Shown: positions 8,288 through 15,574 of the stretch, one piece after another
Layout of the letters: every line of letters starts with the position of its first letter
Numbering within the stretch: position 1 is the stretch's first letter
Assembly: GCA_900765165.1 (NCBI GenBank)
Contig: CAAFQR010000178.1
Span: forward strand, 1-24,581
Direction: 5' to 3'
DNA length: 24,581 nucleotides
Origin: Veillonellaceae bacterium
GTDB lineage: Bacteria > Bacillota > Negativicutes > Veillonellales > Veillonellaceae
Notes under the pieces: model-generated
Databases searched by the model: none
The model's input: the letters and a program-made list of their open reading frames with translations, nothing else
What the model was told of the DNA's origin: nothing
Made by a program: the position numbers and the translations under genes

Positions 8288-9655
8288 TTAGTACCAAATA
8301 TAACGAATCAAAACGATGATGGCCAACGGATACATGATCCAGTGAACTTCTTTCGTACGGCCGGAGATGATTTTCATCAACGGATAGAGTACGAGGCCGG
8401 CAGCGACACCGTTAGCAATGCTGTACGTGAACGGCATGAGGATGATGGTCATGAATGCCGGGAAGCCTTCGGTCCAGTCGGTGAAGTCGATGTCTTTAAT
8501 GGCTTCGAGCATCAAAGCACCAACGAGCACCAAGATCGGGGACGTTGCGCATTCCGGTACGAGCATCATAATCGGTGCGAAGAATAAGCACAAGATGAAG
8601 AGAACGCCACAGGTTACGGCGGTTAAACCGGTACGACCACCGGCGCCGACACCAGCTGCACTTTCGATGAAAGCGGTGATGGTGCTGGTACCTAAAACGG
8701 CACCGAAGCTTACGCCTACAGCGTCAACGGTCATTGCTTTGCCAAGGCCAGGGAATTTACCTTCCTTCGGATTCGCAATACCGGCTTTCGTAGCAGTACC
8801 GATTAAGGTACCCATGGAGTCGAATAATTCTACGAAGGTGAAGGAGAAGATAATGGTAATCAAGCCAAGATGGAAAGCACCAGGGATATCCAACTGGAAG
8901 AACGCAGCTTTGCTGAAGTCCGGTACAGAGATGATGGAGAAGCGTTCCGGCAACTGCGCATTGCCCGTTGCAAAGGCTAAAATAGAGGTTACAATAACAC
9001 CGATGATGAAAGAGCCTTGAACTTTACGGGACATGAGAATGGCCGTGAAGATAAGGCCAAATAATGCCAACAATACTTGCGGATCCATTAAGTTACCCAT
9101 GGTGAGCAAGGTTTCTTCAGCGCCCGGCGTTACGTGGCCGTGGGTCTGAGCAACTTTAGCTACCGTGTCCGGCAACAAGGAAAGGGTTACGGTCATGAGA
9201 CCGGACAATTTCAAACCGATGATGGAAATGAAAAGCCCAATCCCGACGGTGATGGCAATCTTGATGGATGCCGGAATGCCTTCAACGATCTTCTGGCGGA
9301 TGGTGGTCACCGTTAAGATGAAGAACACAACGCCGGAAATGAAGACAGCGCCTAAGGCTGTTTGCCAAGCGATGCCCATGCCGAGTACGACGGTAAACGC
9401 ATAAAAGGCGAGTAGGCCAACGCCCGGAGCCAAGCAGATCGGATAGTTAACGAAGAGGCCCATAGCGATGGTTACGAGACCGCCGCCTAAGGCAGTTGCG
9501 ATGAGGACCGCGTTTTTATCCATGCCGGCAAGACTTAAAATGTTTGGGGCCAAGAACAGAATGTAGGCCATGGTGATAAAGGTGGTTACGCCGGCGATAA
9601 TTTCACCTTTCACCGTTGTGTTTCGCTCTTTGAGAGCAAACAATTTTTCTAGCAT
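8288..9655 (-). CDS. NCS2-family purine permease (AzgA/PbuG type)
   Basis: 455 residues and about 12-14 hydrophobic segments. Family features include the start MLEKLF.LKERNTTVKGEI.AG.TTF.TMAYI, the substrate-pore motif ICLAPGVGLLAFYAFTVV, FTFVELFDSMGTLIG in the second half, and GTSTITAFIESAAGVGAGGRTGLTAVT. These match the AzgA-like branch, which imports hypoxanthine, guanine, xanthine or adenine with protons at the inner membrane. The exact base cannot be told. GGAGGT lies 7 bases before the ATG. It stands alone between convergent and divergent neighbours. I looked for a purine riboswitch in the leader and saw none; the untranslated region is only about 40 bases. Confidence 0.94.
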   Translation of the reverse strand: MLEKLFALKERNTTVKGEIIAGVTTFITMAYILFLAPNILSLAGMDKNAVLIATALGGGLVTIAMGLFVNYPICLAPGVGLLAFYAFTVVLGMGIAWQTALGAVFISGVVFFILTVTTIRQKIVEGIPASIKIAITVGIGLFISIIGLKLSGLMTVTLSLLPDTVAKVAQTHGHVTPGAEETLLTMGNLMDPQVLLALFGLIFTAILMSRKVQGSFIIGVIVTSILAFATGNAQLPERFSIISVPDFSKAAFFQLDIPGAFHLGLITIIFSFTFVELFDSMGTLIGTATKAGIANPKEGKFPGLGKAMTVDAVGVSFGAVLGTSTITAFIESAAGVGAGGRTGLTAVTCGVLFILCLFFAPIMMLVPECATSPILVLVGALMLEAIKDIDFTDWTEGFPAFMTIILMPFTYSIANGVAAGLVLYPLMKIISGRTKEVHWIMYPLAIIVLIRYIWY

Positions 9656-9703
9656 GTTACACCTCCAAGTAATCGTTATTGAATCACTTATTACTAGAAG
9701 TTA

Positions 9704-9712
9704 ATTATAACA
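9704..9712 (-). promoter_or_regulatory. Extended -10 promoter of the NCS2 permease
   Basis: Minus-strand TGTTATAAT matches TGnTATAAT exactly and sits about 50 bases before the start codon. No good -35 is seen at 16-18 bases, as expected for an extended -10 promoter. Confidence 0.6.
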
Positions 9713-9787
9713 TGGTTTTTATCAAAAAAGAAGAGTTTCTTAGGAATGGCGCGGTTTAATTTTCTTTGAGAATTTTCTCTTCGGCCC

Positions 9788-9816
9788 TATGACGTTTACA
9801 AATGTTGTGCTATAAT
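9788..9816 (+). promoter_or_regulatory. Extended -10 promoter of the Rrf2 regulator
   Basis: TGCTATAAT (9808-9816) with a poor -35 TATGAC (9788-9793) at 17 bases. Predicted start is near 9823, about 30 bases before the gene. Confidence 0.6.
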
Positions 9817-9853
9817 GAATTTATAATTCCTACTCTGAAAGGGGTATATGAGC

Positions 9854-10270
9854 ATGAAAATTTCAACAAAAGGCCGATACGCCTTAAGGGTCTTGGTAGA
9901 TCTGGCGGAAAACGGCAAAGATAAAAATGTATCTATTCGTGAAATCGCTGAACGGCAACGTATTTCCGATAAATATTTGGAAGGTATTGTAGCTCGTCTC
10001 AGCGCAGCTGGTTATGTAAAAAGCGTTCGTGGTAAGTACGGCGGTTATCGTTTGACGAAGGACCCGAAGGACTACACGGTGTACGATATTTTACGTGCCG
10101 CTGAAGATTCCATCGCCCTCGTGGCTTGTTTGGAAGATGAAGTGAATCAGTGTCCGCGCAGCAAAACGTGTATGACGTTGCCGCTGTGGGAACACATGCA
10201 GGCGCAGTTCCGGGAATACATGTCCGGAGTTACCTTGCAGGATGTATTAGACAAGAAGTTTGATATGTAG
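9854..10270 (+). CDS. Rrf2-family transcriptional regulator, probably Fe-S binding
   Basis: 138 residues. I choose ATG 9854 over the in-frame ATG 9848, because AAAGGGG (9838-9844) is well spaced only from 9854 and because MKISTKGRYALR is the usual family start. A winged helix-turn-helix occupies about 1-70 (SIREIAERQRISDKYLEGIVARLSAAG, then VRGKYGGYRL in the wing). Three cysteines, C92, C100 and C106, lie where IscR-type proteins bind a [2Fe-2S] cluster. The spacing here is x7 and x5, whereas E. coli IscR has x5 and x5. Likely roles are iron-sulfur or redox sensing. No isc/suf genes adjoin, so targets are unknown. It is monocistronic, with its own promoter and terminator. Confidence 0.9.
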   Translation: MKISTKGRYALRVLVDLAENGKDKNVSIREIAERQRISDKYLEGIVARLSAAGYVKSVRGKYGGYRLTKDPKDYTVYDILRAAEDSIALVACLEDEVNQCPRSKTCMTLPLWEHMQAQFREYMSGVTLQDVLDKKFDM

Positions 10271-10283
10271 TTAGTATTGAACC

Positions 10284-10360
10284 GGCCGGCGAGCTTTAGG
10301 TCGCTGGTCAATGGTATACGGTTAAAAGCGCGCGCTCGGAGGTCCGAGGGGGCGTTTTTT
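10284..10360 (+). terminator. Hairpin pair ending the Rrf2 transcript
   Basis: A first stem pairs GGCCGGCGA (10284-10292) with TCGCTGGTC (10301-10309). A second, CTCGG/CCGAG (10335-10339 and 10344-10348) with extra GC pairs, leads into GGCG and six T (10355-10360), which is the terminator proper. Confidence 0.8.
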
Positions 10361-10389
10361 CCGTTAGCATTTCTTATATCTTTTAGCAT

Positions 10390-10416
10390 TTCTAATGGCT
10401 TGACAAGCCGTTAGAA
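10390..10416 (+). promoter_or_regulatory. Palindromic operator over the -35 of the OhrR-like gene
   Basis: TTCTAATGGCTT and AAGCCGTTAGAA form a 27-bp palindrome (11 of 12 pairs) around GAC; the -35 hexamer TTGACA spans its centre. A repressor bound here would block RNA polymerase. Confidence 0.7.
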
Positions 10417-10429
10417 GTTTCTGTACAAT
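10400..10429 (+). promoter_or_regulatory. Promoter of the OhrR-like regulator
   Basis: A perfect -35 TTGACA (10400-10405), an 18-base spacer and -10 TACAAT (10424-10429) preceded by TG at 10422-10423. Confidence 0.8.
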
Positions 10430-10452
10430 TAGATTGCAAGCAAATTAATTGT
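10425..10452 (+). promoter_or_regulatory. Second palindromic operator, over the -10 and start site
   Basis: ACAATTAGATTGC and GCAAATTAATTGT match at 11 of 13 positions around a central AA. The outer ACAATT/AATTGT resembles published OhrR operators, and the TTGCAAGCAA core resembles MarR-type sites. Confidence 0.65.
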
Positions 10453-10467
10453 GAGAAGGAGATTTCA

Positions 10468-10923
10468 GTGTCTGATATGAGGAAAGGGGTATCTGTAGCG
10501 GAAAAGCCGATAAGCTTTCTCTTGTACGCGTGCGCCAAGGAAATGGTGCGTACGTATCAGCCGCTATTGGAACCGTTAAATTTGACGTATACACAGTACC
10601 TCGTAATGCGCGTGCTGTGGAAGCATAGAGAATTAAATGTAAAAACACTGGGTGAGCATGTGTACCTCGATTCGGGGACGTTGACGCCGCTGCTTCGTAA
10701 AATGGAAGCGAAGGGCTTTTTGACGCGGCGCCGCTCCAAGGAAGACGAACGAGCCGTGCTTATCACCATTACGGACGACGGTCTAGCGCTGGAAGAACGC
10801 GTAGCGGAAGTGCCCAGCCAGGTAGCGTCCATGATGAGCATTAGCGAAGCAGAGGAACGAACGCTTCGCCGTGTATTATGTAAAATTTTAGGTCGATTGA
10901 CCGGCCTTGAACATAGGCTGTAG
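10468..10923 (+). CDS. MarR-family regulator of the OhrR/MgrA group, redox cysteine displaced
   Basis: 151 residues from a GTG at 10468, with AAGGAG six bases upstream. From memory of B. subtilis OhrR, the resemblance is close: FLLYACAKEM, Y30-QPLL, LTY41TQYLVM, LW(K)H, LGEHVYLDSGTLTPLLRKME, and RRSKEDERAVLITITDDG in the wing. The tyrosines matching OhrR Y29 and Y40 are present (Y30, Y41). The peroxide-sensing cysteine (C15 in OhrR) corresponds to S16 here; the only nearby cysteine is C22, six residues on in the same helix. C138 lies near the end. It probably represses its own promoter through two palindromes, and perhaps the MFS gene downstream. The sensing mode is uncertain: oxidation at C22 or ligand binding. 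Confidence 0.88.
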   Translation: MSDMRKGVSVAEKPISFLLYACAKEMVRTYQPLLEPLNLTYTQYLVMRVLWKHRELNVKTLGEHVYLDSGTLTPLLRKMEAKGFLTRRRSKEDERAVLITITDDGLALEERVAEVPSQVASMMSISEAEERTLRRVLCKILGRLTGLEHRL

Positions 10924-10965
10924 GTTGCAATGCCACGCTGGTGTTGCAGAATGTAGCGATAGGTG

Positions 10966-10992
10966 AAAACTCCTTGTATTTCAAGGAGTTTT
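10966..10992 (+). terminator. Intercistronic hairpin between the OhrR-like gene and the MFS gene
   Basis: A perfect 11-bp stem, AAAACTCCTTG (10966-10976) and CAAGGAGTTTT (10982-10992), ending in TTTT then ACTTTGTTT. No promoter is evident between it and the MFS start, so it may be a partial terminator. Confidence 0.75.
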
Positions 10993-11018
10993 ACTTTGTT
11001 TAGGAAAGAAGGAATAGT

Positions 11019-12248
11019 GTGGGATCTACGGAAGCTGGTATGAAAAATGTGTGGCTCTTAACGATATGTATGACGGTGTTATCCATCTGTTATACGATGT
11101 TGGTGCCATTCTTACCGGTATATTTGTTGGAATTAGGTGTGCCAGATAATCATGCGGCCATTTGGTCTGGTATGGTGTTCTCTGTTACGTTTTTAGTGGC
11201 AGGGATTATGGCGCCGGTTTGGGGACGTTTGGCCGATACGCGCGGCAAGAAGCCCATGGCTATTCGCGCAGCCATTCTAATCGGTATTACCTATATTCTG
11301 ACCGGTATGGTAACGGGCCCGTGGCAGTTATTTTTGGCTCGTGCTTTTATGGGGTTTGCCAATGGCTTCATGCCGGCGGCGATGACCATGGTGTCGCTCA
11401 GTGTGGGCAAGGACCGCGTCGGCAAGGCGCTAGGGATTTTCCAGACCGGGCTTATCTTAGGTAACGTTATTGGGCCGTCCTTAGGCGGCTTTGTGGAATC
11501 GCTTATCGGCATGCGCCCCGTGTTCTACGTAGCCGGTGTATTCCTCTTCATCGCGGCGGCAGTAGTGTTCTTCTTCGTTAAGGAACCGGTCGTAGAAGCC
11601 AGCGAAGATGGCGGTGTGAAGAGCGAATCCTTGAAGGAAGACTGGGCCTTTGTGAAGAAACAGCCGGTTCTCCGCGAACTGCTGTTGTTATTCTTCATCA
11701 TGCAAGGGGCCATCTTGATGCTCCAGCCGATTTTGGCGCTCTATGTAGGTAAGATGCAAGGTACGATGGATGGCGCGGCCATGTTAGCCGGCTTAATCTT
11801 AAGTACCGGTGGTGCGGCCGGTGTTATTACGACCAATCTATGGGCCGGCTTTGGCCAGCGCCGCGGTTATTTCAGAGGTATTACCTTTGCCTTGACCGGT
11901 ACCGGTATTTTCCTCTTGCTGCAGAGCTTACCCTTCGGGATTTGGTGGTTCTGGGCATTGCAGATTGCGGTGGGTTGTTTCATCGTCGGCGTCAACCCGT
12001 CCTTGAGTGCGGCGGTGACCTTGTATACGGAACCGGCGTTCCGCGGTCGCGTATTCGGCATGAGTACCACGGCGCAACAGTTCGGTTGCATGATTGGGCC
12101 GCTTTTTGCCAGTGCGGTGACCACGGTGGTTGGCATTCAGTATGTGTTCCTCGTAACGGGGGCGCTCTTAATCTGGGCCGGTCTTCGCGTATGGCGTCGT
12201 CATAAGCACGAAGGGCCCATTCCGACCAGTGCACCGGCGGCTAAGTAA
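11019..12248 (+). CDS. MFS transporter, drug:H+ antiporter-like
   Basis: 409 residues and about 12 membrane helices split by a charged central loop (about 190-215, KEPVVEASEDGG). The loop 2-3 motif GRLADTRGKKPM, the helix 4 region LARAFMGFANGFMPAAMTMVS and the helix 5 motif C-like GLILGNVIGPSLGG are those of drug-exporting MFS pumps. It sits in the inner membrane and uses the proton gradient; the substrate is unknown. The start is GTG 11019 behind AAGGA; ATG 11040 is an alternative with a poorer site. It lies just after the MarR-type regulator, which suggests regulation by that protein, but a hairpin separates the two and I see no separate promoter. Confidence 0.88.
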   Translation: MGSTEAGMKNVWLLTICMTVLSICYTMLVPFLPVYLLELGVPDNHAAIWSGMVFSVTFLVAGIMAPVWGRLADTRGKKPMAIRAAILIGITYILTGMVTGPWQLFLARAFMGFANGFMPAAMTMVSLSVGKDRVGKALGIFQTGLILGNVIGPSLGGFVESLIGMRPVFYVAGVFLFIAAAVVFFFVKEPVVEASEDGGVKSESLKEDWAFVKKQPVLRELLLLFFIMQGAILMLQPILALYVGKMQGTMDGAAMLAGLILSTGGAAGVITTNLWAGFGQRRGYFRGITFALTGTGIFLLLQSLPFGIWWFWALQIAVGCFIVGVNPSLSAAVTLYTEPAFRGRVFGMSTTAQQFGCMIGPLFASAVTTVVGIQYVFLVTGALLIWAGLRVWRRHKHEGPIPTSAPAAK

Positions 12249-12269
12249 AAGTTAATACAGTAACATCTA

Positions 12270-12330
12270 GGCTGTTATGATAGATTACGCTTGCTATTTA
12301 TGGAGGTGTGCTGTCATAGCAGCCTTTTTT
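12270..12330 (+). terminator. Intrinsic terminator after the MFS gene
   Basis: GGCTGTTATGA (12270-12280) pairs with TCATAGCAGCC (12314-12324) around a 33-base loop, followed by six T. Confidence 0.75.
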
Positions 12331-12372
12331 GATAGTAATTTTCAGTTGACTCTTTCCTAGACCTAATATTTT

Positions 12373-12381
12373 TGATATAAT
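12373..12381 (+). promoter_or_regulatory. Extended -10 promoter of msrAB
   Basis: TGATATAAT matches TGnTATAAT exactly. The nearby TTGACT (12346-12351) is 24 bases away, too far to serve as its -35. Predicted leader is about 90 bases. Confidence 0.6.
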
Positions 12382-12476
12382 AAATAAAGTTAGACGAATT
12401 CAGTGCCGGTGATTTGAGAGCGCATGGTAACTGAGGAATATATACTTTGAGAGAGAGTTTTATGGAGGTGACGTGT

Positions 12477-13511
12477 ATGTCAAATACTGAAAATACAACG
12501 AGTGCGGTGCACACAACGGCAGCGCCCATAACGGATGCCAAGGCGGCCATTCGCATTCCTTACGGTCGTGAAGCGACCGTATATGTAGCCGGTGGTTGTT
12601 TCTGGGGCGTTGAAGCGTACTTCCGCCGCGTTCCGGGCATTTTGAAGGTAACTGTAGGCTATGCGAACGGTAAAACGGAAACCCCGTCTTATGAAGATGT
12701 GTGTCGTCGCGATACGGGGCACGCCGAAACGGCGGCTATTACCTTTGATCCGGCCGTCATCACGGCAGAAGAAGTATGGCTTCATTTCTTCCGTATTATC
12801 GACCCGTACGCCGTAAATCGCCAAGGCGGTGACGTTGGTACCCAGTACCGCACCGGGTTATATTACCAGTCAGATGAGGAAAAAGTGCGCATCGATTCGG
12901 TGATTAACTTCTTGGACCCGGCCGGTGAGTATGCGGTAGAAGTTAAGCCTTTAGAACAGTTCTTCCCGGCGGAAGATTACCATCAGGATTACTTGACGAA
13001 AAATCCAAACGGCTATTGCCATGTAAAGTTATATAAAGCGTTGGAACCGTTAGGAACCTATCCGGCGTATAAAGCAGAAACGGAAGCGGCCTTAAAAGCA
13101 CGCATTGGTGAAGAAGCCTATGCCGTTACGCAAGAAAGTGCAACGGAACAGCCCTTTACCGGCGAATACGAAACTGTGTTTGAACCGGGCATTTATGTGG
13201 ATATTGTAAGCGGCGAACCGCTCTTCGTATCTGATGCGAAGTTCGATTCCGGCTGTGGCTGGCCGGCATTTAGTCGCCCCATTACGGCGAACGCCGTAAC
13301 GTACAAAGAGGATTTATCCTTAGGTCGCCAGCGTGTGGAAGTGCGCAGTGCATCCGGTGATTCCCACTTAGGCCACGTGTTCCCTGATGGCCCTGCTGAA
13401 GACGGTGGTCTTCGCTATTGCATTAACAGTGCGGCGCTGAAGTTCATCCCCAAGGCGGACATGAAGGCTGCCGGCTATGGCGATTATTTGCCTCTCGTGC
13501 AAGACAAATAG
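12477..13511 (+). CDS. msrAB: Fused peptide methionine sulfoxide reductase MsrA-MsrB
   Basis: 344 residues. I start at ATG 12477, seven bases after GGAGGTG; an in-frame TTG at 12447 lacks such a site. After a Thr/Ala-rich N-terminal stretch with no signal peptide comes the MsrA domain (about 34-195), with GCFWG (C41 nucleophile) and C181 in GYCH as a likely resolving cysteine. The MsrB domain (about 220-335) has DSGCGWPAF (C260), SASGDSHLGHVFPDGP and RYCINS (C315 nucleophile). The zinc CxxC pairs found in many MsrB proteins are absent. The enzyme reduces both S- and R-methionine sulfoxide in proteins, using thioredoxin. Being cytosolic and close to the Rrf2 and OhrR-like genes, it fits an oxidative-stress neighbourhood. 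Confidence 0.95.
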   Translation: MSNTENTTSAVHTTAAPITDAKAAIRIPYGREATVYVAGGCFWGVEAYFRRVPGILKVTVGYANGKTETPSYEDVCRRDTGHAETAAITFDPAVITAEEVWLHFFRIIDPYAVNRQGGDVGTQYRTGLYYQSDEEKVRIDSVINFLDPAGEYAVEVKPLEQFFPAEDYHQDYLTKNPNGYCHVKLYKALEPLGTYPAYKAETEAALKARIGEEAYAVTQESATEQPFTGEYETVFEPGIYVDIVSGEPLFVSDAKFDSGCGWPAFSRPITANAVTYKEDLSLGRQRVEVRSASGDSHLGHVFPDGPAEDGGLRYCINSAALKFIPKADMKAAGYGDYLPLVQDK

Positions 13512-13714
13512 AATTTATAAATAAGATTTTTGATATAACTATAAATTCAAACTTATTAAATAAAGCGATTTAGAGATATATAGACCCAATCATGTAACGG
13601 TTTACATGATTGGGTCTATTCTTGTCCCTGGGTGGGACAATTTGTGCTAAGGCCTACAAAGTCAGTCGGAATAAGGGTTTTGGCACTTAATTTCACTTTA
13701 ATTATAAATTTAAG
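13512..13714. terminator. msrAB downstream region with two consecutive hairpins
   Basis: A perfect 18-bp stem, ATAGACCCAATCATGTAA (13580-13597) with its complement at 13602-13619 around CGGT, is followed by TTGTCCC (13622-13628)/GGGACAA (13634-13640) and TTTG. Neither has a long T run, but together they probably end msrAB transcription. AT-rich inverted repeats (GAATTTATA 13511-13519 with TATAAATTC 13540-13548) precede them. No gene is seen in the gap. Confidence 0.55.
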
Positions 13715-13731
13715 TTTTAACTGAGTTAAAA
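13715..13731 (+). promoter_or_regulatory. Perfect palindrome upstream of the aldehyde dehydrogenase promoter
   Basis: TTTTAACTGAGTTAAAA is a perfect 8-1-8 palindrome, 16 bases before the -35 hexamer. That position suits an activator. The binding protein is unknown. Confidence 0.55.
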
Positions 13732-13747
13732 ATCTGAACTTTGTATA

Positions 13748-13776
13748 TTGATAAATTTCAATTTAAAGAGTATACT
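13748..13776 (+). promoter_or_regulatory. Promoter of the aldehyde dehydrogenase gene
   Basis: TTGATA (13748-13753), 17 bases and TATACT (13771-13776). The leader of about 98 bases begins with a small GATGAT/ATCATC hairpin (13784-13802). Confidence 0.75.
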
Positions 13777-13880
13777 CAAGGCAGATGATATGAATGATCA
13801 TCAGACAAGCAAACAAGCAAAACAGTTAAGTTACGAAGAAATGTTTAATAGTTTAAGATTCCAATTGAGGAGGCACTATT

Positions 13881-15368
13881 ATGGCAGTACAATTGAGAGA
13901 AACTTACGGTTTGTTGATTAATAATGAATGGGTTCCGGCTTCTGACGGCGCAACCTATGATGCGTATAACCCGGCAGACGGTTCCTTGCTCGCTAAATGT
14001 GCGGAAGCAACCAAAGAAGACGTTGATGCAGCTGTGGCAGCGGCTACGAAAGCGTTCGAAACTTGGAAAAAGACGACTCCGCAGGAACGTTCCGAATACT
14101 TACTTAAAATCGCTGATGCCTTGGAAGGCCATGCAGAACATTTTGCTATGGTTGAAACCTATGATAATGGTAAACCGATTCGCGAAACCCGTGCTGTTGA
14201 CGTAGCCTTTGCTATTGACCACTTCCGTTACTTCGCCGGTGTTATCCGCGCTGAAGAAGGTTCCGCTACTATGTTGGACAACAACACCTTGTCCTTGATC
14301 TTAAACGAACCAATCGGTGTTGTTGGTCAGGTTATTCCTTGGAATTTCCCGTTCCTTATGGCTGCTTGGAAATTGGCTCCGGCTTTGGCCGCTGGTTGTA
14401 CGATTGTTATCAAACCGTCTAGCCATACATCCCTTAGCCTTTTGGAATTCGGCGATATCTTGAAGAGCATCTTGCCGGCCGGCGTTGTTAATATCATCAC
14501 CGGTAAAGGTTCCAAATCCGGTCAGTACATCTTGGATCATCCGGGCTTTGCTAAATTGGCCTTCACCGGCTCCACCGAAGTTGGCCTCGACGTATACAAG
14601 GCTGCATCGCAGCGCTTGATCCCGGCTACGTTGGAATTGGGCGGTAAATCCGCTAACATCTTCTTCGAAGATGCTAAATGGGACATGGCCATGGATGGCG
14701 CTATGCTCGGTATCTTGTTCAACCAAGGTCAGGTATGCTGCGCCGGTTCCCGTATCTTCGTACAGGATACCATTTACGATAAATTCGTAACGTCCTTGGC
14801 TAAACACTTCGAAAAAGTAAAAGTTGGCTTGCCGTGGAAAGATGACACCCAGATGGGTTCTCAGATTTACGCTGGCCAGGTTAAGAAGATTCTTGAATAC
14901 GTTGACATCGCTAAGAAGGAAGGCGCTCGCGTCTTGACTGGCGGCGTTCAGGCAACGGACGGCGAATTGGCTAAAGGCAACTTCGTAAAACCGACCTTGA
15001 TCGTAGACGTAACCAACGACATGCGCGTAGCTCAGGAAGAAATCTTCGGACCTGTTGCCGTTGTTATTAAATTCCATGACGAAGCTGACGTTATCAAGAT
15101 GGCTAACGACAGCGTATACGGCTTGGGCGGCGGCGTTTGGACTCGCGATATCAACCGCGCTGTTCGCGTAGCGGAAGCTATTGAAACCGGTCGTATGTGG
15201 GTTAACTGCTACAACTCCATTCCGGCAGGCGCACCGTTCGGTGGCTACAAACAGTCCGGTATTGGTCGTGAAACCCATAAGATCATGTTGGAACACTACA
15301 GCCAGAAGAAGAACATCATCATTAACCTCTCCGAAAAACCGAGCGGTTTCTATGATGTAACCGAATAA
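13881..15368 (+). CDS. NAD(P)-dependent aldehyde dehydrogenase, AldB/ExaC-like
   Basis: 495 residues, full length, after a strong GAGGAGG site. The family signature is complete: IPWNFP (152-157; N155), KPS (178-180), FTGSTEVG (228-235), LELGGKS (251-257; E252 general base), GQVCCAGSR (283-291; C286 catalytic by alignment with ALDH2), EEIFGPV, and a C-terminal FGGYKQSGIGRETHK. The segments DNGKPIRET and DHFRYFAGVIRAEEG, and the end HYSQKKN, are close to E. coli AldB (acetaldehyde/lactaldehyde oxidation). It oxidises an aldehyde to the acid in the cytosol; the substrate is not certain. Heavy use of GCT, GGT and AAA codons relative to neighbours suggests high expression. It has its own promoter and a palindrome upstream. 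Confidence 0.95.
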   Translation: MAVQLRETYGLLINNEWVPASDGATYDAYNPADGSLLAKCAEATKEDVDAAVAAATKAFETWKKTTPQERSEYLLKIADALEGHAEHFAMVETYDNGKPIRETRAVDVAFAIDHFRYFAGVIRAEEGSATMLDNNTLSLILNEPIGVVGQVIPWNFPFLMAAWKLAPALAAGCTIVIKPSSHTSLSLLEFGDILKSILPAGVVNIITGKGSKSGQYILDHPGFAKLAFTGSTEVGLDVYKAASQRLIPATLELGGKSANIFFEDAKWDMAMDGAMLGILFNQGQVCCAGSRIFVQDTIYDKFVTSLAKHFEKVKVGLPWKDDTQMGSQIYAGQVKKILEYVDIAKKEGARVLTGGVQATDGELAKGNFVKPTLIVDVTNDMRVAQEEIFGPVAVVIKFHDEADVIKMANDSVYGLGGGVWTRDINRAVRVAEAIETGRMWVNCYNSIPAGAPFGGYKQSGIGRETHKIMLEHYSQKKNIIINLSEKPSGFYDVTE

Positions 15369-15399
15369 TTGTTACGTTACACTACTTAGATGTTACACC

Positions 15400-15433
15400 G
15401 GCTATTGTGCAAGTTCCCCCTTGCACAGTAGCC
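15400..15433 (+). terminator. First hairpin after the aldehyde dehydrogenase gene
   Basis: GGCTATTGTGCAAG (15400-15413) pairs with CTTGCACAGTAGCC (15420-15433) around TTCCCC. There is no T run, so it may stabilise the 3' end or assist the terminator that follows. Confidence 0.45.
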
Positions 15434-15464
15434 TAACTCCTACAATCACCTACTCCTACAAAAC

Positions 15465-15525
15465 AAAAAGGCCTCCATAACGGTAACTGTCCGTGGCAGC
15501 GGAAGTACCGATTATGGGGGCTTTT
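15465..15525. terminator. Bidirectional terminator between the aldehyde dehydrogenase gene and queE
   Basis: AAAAAGGCCTCCATAACGGTA (from 15465) pairs imperfectly with TACCGATTATGGGGGCTTTTT (to 15525). The stem ends in T runs on both strands, which suits the two convergent genes. Confidence 0.8.
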
Positions 15526-15574
15526 TGCATGTCTGTTGTCTCTGAAATAAACAGCCTCAACCAGCGTTAGCGTA

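Noticed and set aside
8418..9020. 200-codon plus-strand open frame within the NCS2 permease gene.
   Set aside because: Antisense shadow of a clear membrane transporter; no family resemblance and no promoter or ribosome site.
9656..9703. Purine riboswitch in the NCS2 permease leader.
   Set aside because: The leader is only about 40 bases and the conserved aptamer core is absent.
13790..13921. A 43-codon open frame (MNDHQTSKQAKQ...) in the aldehyde dehydrogenase leader, overlapping its start in another frame.
   Set aside because: Only a weak ribosome site, no recognisable sequence, and it overlaps the start of a strongly supported gene. Chance is likely.
14301..15296. 331-codon minus-strand open frame inside the aldehyde dehydrogenase gene.
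   Set aside because: The sense strand is an intact, motif-complete aldehyde dehydrogenase. Strong codon bias in such genes often leaves the opposite strand open.
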